A stretch of 64,000 nucleotides of DNA from Aquisphaera insulae (GTDB taxonomy: Bacteria > Planctomycetota > Planctomycetia > Isosphaerales > Isosphaeraceae). Made by a program: the position numbers and the translations under genes. This document shows positions 33,716 to 41,478 of this stretch, piece by piece. Every line of letters starts with the position of its first letter. The stretch's first letter is position 1. The stretch covers positions 47,940 through 111,939 of the forward strand of contig NZ_JAALJH010000021.1 in the NCBI RefSeq assembly GCF_011064615.1. Reading direction: 5' to 3'. A model generated the notes under the pieces. That model saw only the letters and a program-made list of their open reading frames with translations, made no database searches and was not told the DNA's origin.

Positions 33716-34975
33716 TCAGGGGCCGTACGACACCCAGAAGCCATTCGAGTTGAAGTACATGCCCAGCATGTTCTGCTTGTGCGGGTCCGCCCAGCCAGCC
33801 GGTCCTAAATCGTCGATTGCCGCCCTGGTCACTCGATAAAGGCGCCCTGAATCGGCGACGACGTTGAGAACATAGAACGTCCGGTCAAGCAGATCGTTTC
33901 GTGCGGAGAGCCAGAAGCCATTCACGTCGTGATTTCGCGCGTTGACGAGCCCATATCCCGGTGCCGTCTGAGTCATCCAATCCCAGCCGGCCGGTGTCAA
34001 GGGCGCGCTCAGGGGACGCTCGCCCGCAGCCGTGGGCGGCACAGAAGAATCAAGAAGCCAGAGGTCACCGGCCCCGCCGGGAACATCAGGAGTGGCTCGG
34101 ACGCGACCGAACAGCGCGTCCGCTATCCCGCCGCTGAGGGTGCGCAGGTCATGGTTTAAGTTTTTCACCTCATTGTAGCGCTGCGTCAGCGTACCATTCC
34201 GCGTGACCATCGCCTCGGTCCCATCGAAAACGGAGGGAGTGGGAGTCCAGTAAGTGAAGTACATGATGCCGCTCGCCCCGTACCGAAGCACCTCCAGGGC
34301 CTGCCAACGGAGATGGTCCAGCGACGAGCCCGGGACGGGCTTGCCGGGGGGTAGGGGCGGGAAGGCGTCCACGAACCCCCAGAACGGCTGGCCGTGAGCC
34401 TTGCATACGTCCCTGAAAACCCGCAAGTTTGTCGTGAAGCCGTCCCGGCCGGCCTGGCTATCGACGGGATAGTGATCGAATGAAAGGAGGTGCGGTTTAA
34501 CTTCCGTGATGCACCGCTCAACATAGTGGGTATAGTCCTGCTCGTCGGTGTACGGTCCATAACCGAGCGGGAGAAGGTTGAGGTACGTCGACCTCGCGGG
34601 GTCCTTTGACCTCAACTCGCTTACGATCTGCCCGAGATACGTGAAAATCTGCGGGTTCTGCTTAGGATCGGGTTCGTCCGCCAAGAAGTAACCGAGCACG
34701 CCGCTCGCCTGCTTCCAATCCTGAACAACTGCGTCCGCACGGCCCGCCAGATTATCGAAGTTGGTGGGGTTGCTGATCCTCTGGTCGCCAATCAGTGCCG
34801 GGATGTTGGCTGCCTGGGCCGCTGCGAGGTAGGCCTGAACGTGCGTCTTATCTAATGGCTCGTCGCTAGTCGGCATCGCGAGCGTGAAGCCACACTGCAC
34901 GATCTGTTGAAACCTCTCCGGCGTCACGAAAGGCGTTGGCGGCCCGTCCCAGAACCCGATCGTTAAATCCGCCAT
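33716..34975 (-). CDS. Glycoside hydrolase-like TIM-barrel protein
   Basis: A 419-residue protein. ATG 34975 is chosen because a perfect GGAGGTGAT lies just upstream. Features of a (beta/alpha)8 glycosidase: TIGFWDGPPTPFVTPERFQQIVQCGFTLAMP, IPALIGDQRI, GVLGYFLADEPDPKQNPQ (Glu in DEP as acid/base candidate), PHLLSFDHYPV, PFWGFVDAF and ASGIMYFTYWTP. The C-terminal 100 residues look like a beta-rich accessory part. It lacks a signal peptide, odd for a polysaccharide hydrolase. The family is similar to GH42/DUF4434-like barrels by eye; substrate unknown. Confidence 0.68.
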   Translation of the reverse strand: MADLTIGFWDGPPTPFVTPERFQQIVQCGFTLAMPTSDEPLDKTHVQAYLAAAQAANIPALIGDQRISNPTNFDNLAGRADAVVQDWKQASGVLGYFLADEPDPKQNPQIFTYLGQIVSELRSKDPARSTYLNLLPLGYGPYTDEQDYTHYVERCITEVKPHLLSFDHYPVDSQAGRDGFTTNLRVFRDVCKAHGQPFWGFVDAFPPLPPGKPVPGSSLDHLRWQALEVLRYGASGIMYFTYWTPTPSVFDGTEAMVTRNGTLTQRYNEVKNLNHDLRTLSGGIADALFGRVRATPDVPGGAGDLWLLDSSVPPTAAGERPLSAPLTPAGWDWMTQTAPGYGLVNARNHDVNGFWLSARNDLLDRTFYVLNVVADSGRLYRVTRAAIDDLGPAGWADPHKQNMLGMYFNSNGFWVSYGP

Positions 34976-35386
34976 AATCACCTCCAGGTGACCGGGAAGT
35001 ACGGTGATGCTTCCCAGCCATGATTTCATGAAGTTGACGGAGGAAGGCTGTTCGATCTGGAGTTTGAATGTGCCGTATCGATCAAAGGTCCGCAAGGGGC
35101 TCGCCTCGTATCCTGGATCGTAGGGCCGGAGCGGCCTAGGTGACGTGCTCCGTTAAACGCCGTTGCGGCTCCGATACTGGTGGGCATGGGAACACGGGGA
35201 GTCGAGAGACGCCCCGACGATCCTAGCGCGTCTCTTTTCCGCCAAAATTCCGCCAGCACTGGCCACGCGACCACCCTTTTGATACCCTGTGGATGCCCTG
35301 CGATCAGGGCCGAACTGACCACGAAACAAGGACTTATTGCGAAACGCCCCTTTGTCTCCCCTGCAAGCCCCACGGACCCACGGTAA
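34976..35386. other. Right-end non-coding part of island
   Basis: About 410 bases without a supported gene, between the glycosidase-like start and the right tRNA repeat. It holds that gene's ribosome site and, at 35237-35256, the right copy of the TTCCGCCA tandem. Any minus-strand promoter for the cargo genes should be here. Confidence 0.5.
35237..35256 (+). repeat. Tandem TTCCGCCA motif, right end of island
   Basis: TTCCGCCA-aaa-TTCCGCCAG, 130 bases inside the right att-like repeat; see the left copy at 31175-31194. Same orientation, two mismatches, both in the spacer. Confidence 0.6.
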
Positions 35387-35443
35387 GTTCAGGTCCTAGT
35401 GGGCTAACCATGCCCGTGGAGGTTCAAGTCCTCTCTTCGGCAT
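35387..35443 (+). repeat. Direct repeat, right copy (tRNA-Leu 3' fragment; putative att site)
   Basis: Identical over 57 bases to the tRNA-Leu 3' part at 31059-31115. It lacks the acceptor 5' strand and D arm, so it cannot make a tRNA and is not a second tRNA gene. Confidence 0.9.
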
Positions 35444-35449
35444 GAAATC

Positions 35450-35483
35450 AAAGGACTTACGTCGAAAGACGTGAGTCCTTTTT
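35450..35483 (+). terminator. Duplicated intrinsic terminator beside the tRNA fragment
   Basis: AAAGGACT pairs with AGTCCTTT, inner TACG/CGTG, followed by a run of T longer than in the left copy. It matches 31121-31154 with a few differences, so the duplicated segment extends past the tRNA. Confidence 0.65.
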
Positions 35484-36432
35484 TCATTTCCCCCACCCAT
35501 ACTCGCGGCAGCATCCCACCCCCAGCCCGCTCTTGCGGTCCGCTTCGGCCAACGAAACGAGAGCGTCCGCCCCTGTCGTCGAGCCGTCGAAGCGAGAACG
35601 CCCAGGACGATTAGGCCCCGCGACGAAGCAGGCCCTCACCCTGGCCCGATCCACCAGCACGGCCCACCATGCAATCCGCCCACGTCTCGCAGAACGGTCA
35701 CGCTGTGCTCGTCTTCCTAGCCTCGAACCGGCCATGACTGCCATGGCCGGCCCGGCGATTCTTGCTTCTGACGCCGCCCGACATCTGCCGTCAGCAGCCT
35801 GTGCTTCCACCGACCCAGATCCCCTTCGCGCGCAGCCAGTCCGCCGGGTGGAAGTGTCTCGCCATCAGGTATCACTCGGGCCCCCGCATCGGCAACCGAA
35901 GCTCCGTCCTGTGCCACCAGACCCAGAAATGCCGCCTAATCCACCGCCTTTTGGAATAACGGATCCCGGGAATTCCCCCGGTCGATCCCGCGAGACCAAC
36001 CTCCGCAGGCCAACGCCCTCGCCGTCCTCGGCATGCCGACTCTCCCCGTCTGCCTACCGAGGCGCAGTCACCCGGGGATCACATCACCTCCATCATCCTT
36101 CCCAGGCTCCATCTCCTTCGCGACCATGGGCTCGCGAAGCCGAAGCGATGCAGCATTTTTCCGGGAAGTAGATCGCCCATGTCCACCGGCTCACGGGGCC
36201 AATCGCCATGTCTCTGTGGCTCCTCCTCGATACGGCGAGGGAGTAGCGTATTCCGGCTTCACACCTCCCACGACGAGCCGAGCCACGGTCGAGAAGCATG
36301 CGGACGGCGGCCCACCAGCCAGTGAGAGCCGAGCCGCCGCCATAGGTAGAGTGGCATTGGAAGCGGCCAGCGGCCGCCCTATGATCGACCGATCGTTTCT
36401 CTCGCGGATTTCAGAACCCCGGAACCACCGCC
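35484..36432. other. Gene-poor stretch of about 950 bases
   Basis: No supportable gene. Open frames on both strands are rich in Arg/Pro/Ser/Ala, lack domain character, and do not show the strong G/C third-position bias of neighbouring genes. It may be decayed DNA next to the island or a long regulatory region ahead of the SGNH hydrolase. Confidence 0.55.
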
Positions 36433-37725
36433 ATGAGGCTTCTTCTCCTCGCATCGCTAGCAGGAATCGCCGCGATCGCCGCCCCCGACATCGCCCGCGG
36501 AGGCGACTCGTTTTATCTCAAGGACGGTGACCGCGTCGTCTTCTACGGCGACAGCATCACCGACCAGCTCCTCTACACCACCTACACCGAGACGTTCGTC
36601 GTGACTCGCTTCCCGCACCTGAACCTGACCTTCACCCACTCGGGCTGGGGCGGCGACAAGGTCGGCGGCGGCGAGGGGGGCTCAATCGACCGACGGCTGG
36701 CCCGCGACGTCATCGCCTACCGCCCAACCGTGGTGACGATCATGCTCGGAATGAACGACGCCTCGTACCGGCCGTTCCAGCAGGACATCTTCGACCGCTA
36801 CGCCTCTGGCTACCGCCACATCGTCGACGAGCTGAAGTCCGACCTGCCCGGCGTCCGCCTGACCCTGATCCGGCCCTCGCCGTACGACGACGTGACCCGG
36901 GAGCCGAAGTTCGAGGGGGGATACAACGCCGTCCTGCTCAGATACGCCGACTTCGTCGAAGAACTGGCCAGGGAGCGGCATTGCGCCGTCGCCGACCTGA
37001 ACGGCCCGCTCGTCGTGGCGACGAAGAAGGCCTTCGAAGTCGACAAGGAGAAGGCCGCGGACTTCAACCCCGACCGCGTCCACCCCTCGCCCGCCGGTCA
37101 ACTGATCATGGCCCAGTCGCTCCTCAAGGCGTGGGGCGCCCCGTCGCTGGTCTCGGCCGTCTCGCTCGACGCGAACGGCCCGCGGATCATCTCGGCCGAC
37201 GGTGCCGAGGTGACGGAATTGGCCCGCTCGGGCGACGCCCTGACCTGGACCCAGCTCGATAAGGCCCTGCCATTCCCGATCAGGCACCGGAGCTTCGTCG
37301 AAAACCTCGACTTCAAGGACCCGACCGTCGCCCTGGCGGTCAAGACGTCCGACTTCTTCTCGTCCCTTGACCGCCAGCCGCTCAAGGTCGACGGGCTCGC
37401 CGCCGCCGACTACACCCTCAGCATCGACGGCGCCCTGGTGGGGACCTTCTCGACCTACGACCTCGGCAGCGGCGTGAACCTCGCCGAGCTCGAAACGCCG
37501 ATGACCAAGCAGGCGCTCGCCGTCCACCACAAGACCATCGACCACACCCAGATGCACAAGTACCGTTGGCGCGACATCCAGATGCGTTTCCCGAACGCCC
37601 CGGCGGAGTACGTCGGCTCGGCGGTCGAGGGGCTCGACGGCCTCGAACGGACGATCGTCGCCGAGCAGCACGCCCTCGCCCAGCCGAAGCCGCACAAGTT
37701 CGAGCTGAAGCCGAAGGCGAAATGA
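36433..37725 (+). CDS. Secreted SGNH/GDSL-family hydrolase
   Basis: A 430-residue protein with signal peptide MRLLLLASLAGIAAIAAPDIARGG. The SGNH blocks are plain: RVVFYGDSITDQ (catalytic Ser), GWGGDKVGGG, VVTIMLGMNDAS (GxND) and FNPDRVHPSPAGQLIMA (DxxH dyad). The hydrolase domain ends near residue 235; the remaining 190 residues include a beta-rich part (YTLSIDGALVGTFSTYDLGSGVNLAELETPM) often found in planctomycete carbohydrate esterases. Likely deacylates a polysaccharide or glycan outside the cytoplasm. No operon partners are close. Confidence 0.93.
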   Translation: MRLLLLASLAGIAAIAAPDIARGGDSFYLKDGDRVVFYGDSITDQLLYTTYTETFVVTRFPHLNLTFTHSGWGGDKVGGGEGGSIDRRLARDVIAYRPTVVTIMLGMNDASYRPFQQDIFDRYASGYRHIVDELKSDLPGVRLTLIRPSPYDDVTREPKFEGGYNAVLLRYADFVEELARERHCAVADLNGPLVVATKKAFEVDKEKAADFNPDRVHPSPAGQLIMAQSLLKAWGAPSLVSAVSLDANGPRIISADGAEVTELARSGDALTWTQLDKALPFPIRHRSFVENLDFKDPTVALAVKTSDFFSSLDRQPLKVDGLAAADYTLSIDGALVGTFSTYDLGSGVNLAELETPMTKQALAVHHKTIDHTQMHKYRWRDIQMRFPNAPAEYVGSAVEGLDGLERTIVAEQHALAQPKPHKFELKPKAK

Positions 37726-37891
37726 AATCCCGGGAGGCGCCCATCGCCCTTCATGGACGGAGTCGGGGCGATGGAGGAGGGGACGAGCCAACCAGGAGAA
37801 TCACGCCGAGGGATTGCATCCCCGCGATTCAAGGGATTCGCAAGCGTCCGTCCCAGCTTCCTTCAGCGTGTCGCTCGTCGTTCGATCGCCC

Positions 37892-38233
37892 GAGCTGAAC
37901 AGGCCGCTGGCGACCGCCTCTTACATGAAGGAGGGCCTGAGGCGGTTCTGGGAGCAGCCGGGCAAGGCGTTCGCGACGAGCTTCCTCGACGGCCGGCTGA
38001 GGCGGGCCCAGGCCTCGGGCATGAAGATGCTCCGGCAGATGGCCGGGACGCTGGCCCTCTACCGCAGCGGCCTGCTGGCCTACCACGACGCGATGATCAC
38101 CAGAGGCCCACTGGAGGGCACCATCAACAAGATCAGGGTCCTCAAGCGGGGCGCCTACGGCTACGGCGACCACGAGTAGTTCAAGCTGAAGATACTGTCG
38201 CTCCATGAGACGCGGGACGAGTTGATGGGATAG
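37892..38233 (+). pseudogene. ISL3-family transposase C-terminal fragment with internal stop
   Basis: The translation ELNRPLATASYMKEGLRRFW, AGTLALYRSGLLAYHDAMI, GPLEGTINKIRVLKRGAYGYGDHE is the end of an ISL3 (IS204/IS1001/IS1096/IS1165) DDE transposase; EGTINKIRVLKR and AYGYGD are its hallmark. After GDHE a TAG stop replaces the expected Tyr codon, yet the frame continues FKLKILSLHETRDELMG to a second stop at 38231-38233. The N-terminal two thirds and the zinc-finger region are absent. It is a dead remnant. Confidence 0.82.
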
Positions 38234-38499
38234 CGACACCGCGGTCACTACTGCCCCGCGCGCTTCAGCCGGATGAACCGAACTGAGGCCCAGGGAGGTC
38301 CTGATACCAGAGGGCCGTGAGGCCCGGACCGTCCGAGCAGCCAAAGAGGAATGGCCGAGGAATTGGCATCCCGCAAGACGAGAACGATGCCGTTCCGCGA
38401 CTTCGGAGTTGGACAGGCATACCCGGACTCAGTAGCATGAGTGCCGGCCACATCGTGAGGAGCATGAGCGATTCTCGCCAGTGCGAACGGAGCGCCGTC

Positions 38500-40071
38500 A
38501 TGCGGAACCATGGTCTCCTGTTCCTTGTCGTGATGCTCCCTTGCCTTGGGAGCGAGGCTCGTTGCGGGCCTGTGGCGGACGGGCGCACCAGCGGTAACCG
38601 GGAGGACCTGGCTCTCACCCGGCGCATCGATACCCGCCTGACGGCCCGATGGGCGGAGGCGAAGTTGCGACCCGCGACGGCGGCCGACGACGGGGAGTTC
38701 CTCCGCCGCGCCTGTCTCGACCTGGTCGGGAAGATCCCGACCGCCGGCGAAGCTCGCGACTTCCTCAACGACCCAGATCCGAACAAACGAGCGGCGCTCG
38801 TCGACCGTCTGCTCGACAGCCCGGCGTACGCGGCGCGGGCCGCCCTCCTGTGGCGGCAATTCCTGCTCCCCGAGACCGATGATCAGGTCGGGGCCTCTCC
38901 GGCCGGCCTGGAGGCATGGCTGCGGAAGAAGGTCGCCGAGGAAGCGGGCTACGACCAGATCGTCCGCGATATCCTCTCGGTCAGGCTCGAGGCGAACTCG
39001 AACGATTCGATGGTTGCCGCGACGGTAGATCCGTCGCCGGCGGCATTCTACGCCGCCCGGAGCGGGAAGCCGGAAGTCGTCGCGGGCGATGCCGCGCGGG
39101 CCTTCCTCGGCATCCGCGTCCAGTGCGCCCAGTGCCACGACCACCCTTTCGCGAAGTGGAAGCGGGAGGAATTCTGGAGCTTCGCCGCCTTCTTCGCGGG
39201 CGTCCCCCAGCAGTCGAACGACGCGACCTCACGCCGCATGGGTCGCGAGGATGCACAGCGCCGGGAGCTAACCATCCCCGGTACCTCGAAGGTCGTCAAG
39301 GCCGTCCACCTTGACCACTCCGCGCCGGCCTGGCGCCCCCGCGCCGGCACGCGCGAGGTCCTGGCCGAGTGGGTCTGCTCTCCAAAGAACCCCTATTTCG
39401 CCCGGGCGGCCGTCAACCGCGTCTGGGCCCGCTTCTTCGGCAACGGCCTGATCGACCCCGTGGACGACCTCGAGGCCGAGGGGGATCCGGCGCTCGTCGG
39501 GCTCCTCGACGAGGTCGCCGGCGAGTTCCGAGACCACGACTACAACCTGAAGTATCTGATCCGTGCCCTGATGGCGACCCGGGCGTATAGCCTCTCGAGT
39601 GCCGCGGAGCCCGGCACGGCGACGACCACGCCGCTCTTCTCCCGGATGCCCGTGCGCGGGATGTCGCCGGACCAGTTCGTGGACAGCCTGGCGCAGGCGA
39701 CGGGATGCGACCTGGGCGAGAGCCGGGCTCGCCTGCTCGAGCTCTTCACCGAGCGCGACGTGCCGCCGACCGAGTCGCAGACGTCGATCCTTCAGGCCCT
39801 CACCCTCATGAACGGCGCGGTCCTGAGCGGCGCCACCAGGCCGGAGTCCGGAGAGACGATCGGGGCCATCGCCGAGGCCCCCTACCTCGATACCGCGGGG
39901 CGGGTCGAGATGGTCTTCCTGGCAGCCCTTTCCCGCCTGCCCAGGTCGGAAGAGCGTTTACTCGCGATCCGGTACATCGACGGCCGCTCGACTGAAGCGG
40001 ACCGCGCCCGAGCCCTGTCGGACGTCTTCTGGGCCCTGCTCAACGGGCCCGAGTTCCGCACCAATCACTGA
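38500..40071 (+). CDS. DUF1549/DUF1553 planctomycete protein (PSCyt2-PSD1 type)
   Basis: A 523-residue exported protein. ATG 38500 has GGAG eight bases upstream and gives a signal peptide (NHGLLFLVVMLPCLGSEARC). The DUF1549 half contains FLRRACLDLVGKIPTAGEARDFL and the haem-like motif CAQCHDHPFAKWKREEFWSF (Cys209, Cys212, His213); the DUF1553 half has NPYFARAAVNRVWARFFGNGLIDPVDDL and KYLIRALMATRAYSLSS. These proteins are almost always followed by a DUF1501 gene, as here after 57 bases. The cellular role is not settled; a redox or surface polymer function is often suggested. Confidence 0.93.
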   Translation: MRNHGLLFLVVMLPCLGSEARCGPVADGRTSGNREDLALTRRIDTRLTARWAEAKLRPATAADDGEFLRRACLDLVGKIPTAGEARDFLNDPDPNKRAALVDRLLDSPAYAARAALLWRQFLLPETDDQVGASPAGLEAWLRKKVAEEAGYDQIVRDILSVRLEANSNDSMVAATVDPSPAAFYAARSGKPEVVAGDAARAFLGIRVQCAQCHDHPFAKWKREEFWSFAAFFAGVPQQSNDATSRRMGREDAQRRELTIPGTSKVVKAVHLDHSAPAWRPRAGTREVLAEWVCSPKNPYFARAAVNRVWARFFGNGLIDPVDDLEAEGDPALVGLLDEVAGEFRDHDYNLKYLIRALMATRAYSLSSAAEPGTATTTPLFSRMPVRGMSPDQFVDSLAQATGCDLGESRARLLELFTERDVPPTESQTSILQALTLMNGAVLSGATRPESGETIGAIAEAPYLDTAGRVEMVFLAALSRLPRSEERLLAIRYIDGRSTEADRARALSDVFWALLNGPEFRTNH

Positions 40072-40128
40072 GGAGGCGGGGGATCGTCCTCCGTCGCCGA
40101 GCACGTTGAGGGATCGGGGAGACCTGCC

Positions 40129-41478
40129 ATGGATTATTCCTCTTCGTCGGCGGGGCGCGTCACCCGCCGGCAGATGCTCCGGCTCGCCTCGTGGGGGACG
40201 CTGGCGGGCTCGGCCTCCGGATGGATCGAGAACCTCGCGGCGAAGGCCGCGCCGGATCCCAGTCGCCGCAAGGCCTGCATCCTGCTCTGGATGTCGGGCG
40301 GGCCCAGCCAGATCGACACGTTCGACCCCAAGCCGGGCCACGAGAACGGCGGGCCGTTCAAGCCGATCTCGACGAGCGTCCCGGGGATGCAGATCGGCGA
40401 GCACCTGCCGAAGCTCGCCCGCGAGGCCAAGGAGCTGGCGATCATCCGGGGGATGAGCACGAAGGAGGGGGACCACAGCCGGGCCACCTACGTGCTCCGC
40501 ACGGGATACCTGCCGCTGGTCTCCGTCCGCTACCCCGCGCTCGGGGCCCTGATCTCCAAGGAGCTCGAGGACGACTCGGCCGAGCTGCCGGGGTTCGTCA
40601 GCGTCGCGCCGTATCGGGCGATCAGCCCCGGCGCGTTCGGGTCGGGGTTCCTCGGCCCTCGGTACGCGCCGCTCGTCGTCGGCGAGCGCTCCTACGGCGC
40701 GGGCAAGGCGGGCAGCCGGGCCTTCCGCGTGGACGACCTGGAGCTGCCGTCCGACATCAAGGCCGACCGCGCCGACGACAGGCTGAAGCTCCTCCAGTCG
40801 TTCGCCCGGGACTTCCGGGAGACACGCCCAGGGGTCACTCCCGAGAGCCACAACGACGCTTACATGCGGGCGGTGAGGATGATGCGGTCGCCGGCCGCGA
40901 AGGCGTTCGAGCTCGACGAGGAGCCCGACGCCCTGCGCAACGCTTACGGCCGCAATCCCTTCGGCCAGGGGTGCCTGCTGGCCCGTCGCCTCGTGGAGCG
41001 GGGGGTCCCGTTCGTCGAGGTCACGCTCTCCGGCGTGGACGGGCGGAACTCTCTGGGCTGGGACACGCACGCCCAGAACTTCGACGCCGTCAAGGCCCTC
41101 TGCGGCGTGCTCGATTCCGGCTGGTCGACGTTGATCACGGACCTGCGCTCGCGCGGGCGGCTCGACGACACACTGATCGTCTGGATGGGCGAATTCGGCC
41201 GCACGCCCAAGATCAACGAGAACGCGGGGCGCGACCACTTCCCGAACGCCTGGTCCACGGTGCTGTCCGGCGGGAAGGTGCACGGGGGCCGGGTGGTCGG
41301 CGACACCGGGCCCGACGGCATGGAGGTCCGCGACCGGCCCGTCGCGGTGTCGGACCTGCTCGCCACGATCGTCAAGGCTCTCGGGCTCGACCCGACGACG
41401 CAGAACACGGCGGAGGACGGCCGGCCGATCCGGCTGGTCGATCTCAAGGCGAAACCGATCGCGGAGCTCCTGGGATGA
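40129..41478 (+). CDS. DUF1501 family Tat-exported protein
   Basis: A 449-residue protein of the alkaline-phosphatase-like DUF1501 family. The N-terminus TRRQMLRLASWGTLAGSASG carries a twin-arginine signal (Arg13-Arg14). Family landmarks: CILLWMSGGPSQIDTFDPKPG, IIRGMSTKEGDHSRATYVLRTGY, EVTLSGVDGRNSLGWDTHAQNF and IVWMGEFGRTPKINENAGRDHFPNAWS, the latter with metal-ligand-like Asp and His. It forms a pair with the upstream DUF1549/1553 gene and overlaps the EF-hand gene start by 4 bases, so the three form an operon. Confidence 0.95.
   Translation: MDYSSSSAGRVTRRQMLRLASWGTLAGSASGWIENLAAKAAPDPSRRKACILLWMSGGPSQIDTFDPKPGHENGGPFKPISTSVPGMQIGEHLPKLAREAKELAIIRGMSTKEGDHSRATYVLRTGYLPLVSVRYPALGALISKELEDDSAELPGFVSVAPYRAISPGAFGSGFLGPRYAPLVVGERSYGAGKAGSRAFRVDDLELPSDIKADRADDRLKLLQSFARDFRETRPGVTPESHNDAYMRAVRMMRSPAAKAFELDEEPDALRNAYGRNPFGQGCLLARRLVERGVPFVEVTLSGVDGRNSLGWDTHAQNFDAVKALCGVLDSGWSTLITDLRSRGRLDDTLIVWMGEFGRTPKINENAGRDHFPNAWSTVLSGGKVHGGRVVGDTGPDGMEVRDRPVAVSDLLATIVKALGLDPTTQNTAEDGRPIRLVDLKAKPIAELLG

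Larger units (their letters stand above)
31116..35443. mobile_element. Genomic island integrated at tRNA-Leu (about 4.3 kb, no integrase seen)
   Basis: DNA between the two 57-base repeats. It is visibly richer in A/T than its flanks, especially 31580-33700, and all its genes are on the minus strand: a coupled pair of small genes (one HTH), an amidase-like protein, a 340-residue orphan and a glycosidase-like protein. A 20-base near-repeat lies just inside both ends. I find no recombinase, relaxase or transposase, so it is either a satellite element mobilised in trans or a decayed remnant. Confidence 0.75.

Noticed and set aside
35387..35443. A second tRNA-Leu gene
   Set aside because: It lacks the acceptor 5' strand, D arm and part of the anticodon stem, so it is only the duplicated 3' fragment.
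35533..36171. A 212-codon plus-strand frame
   Set aside because: Ser/Pro/Arg/Ala low-complexity composition, no ribosome site, no family resemblance.
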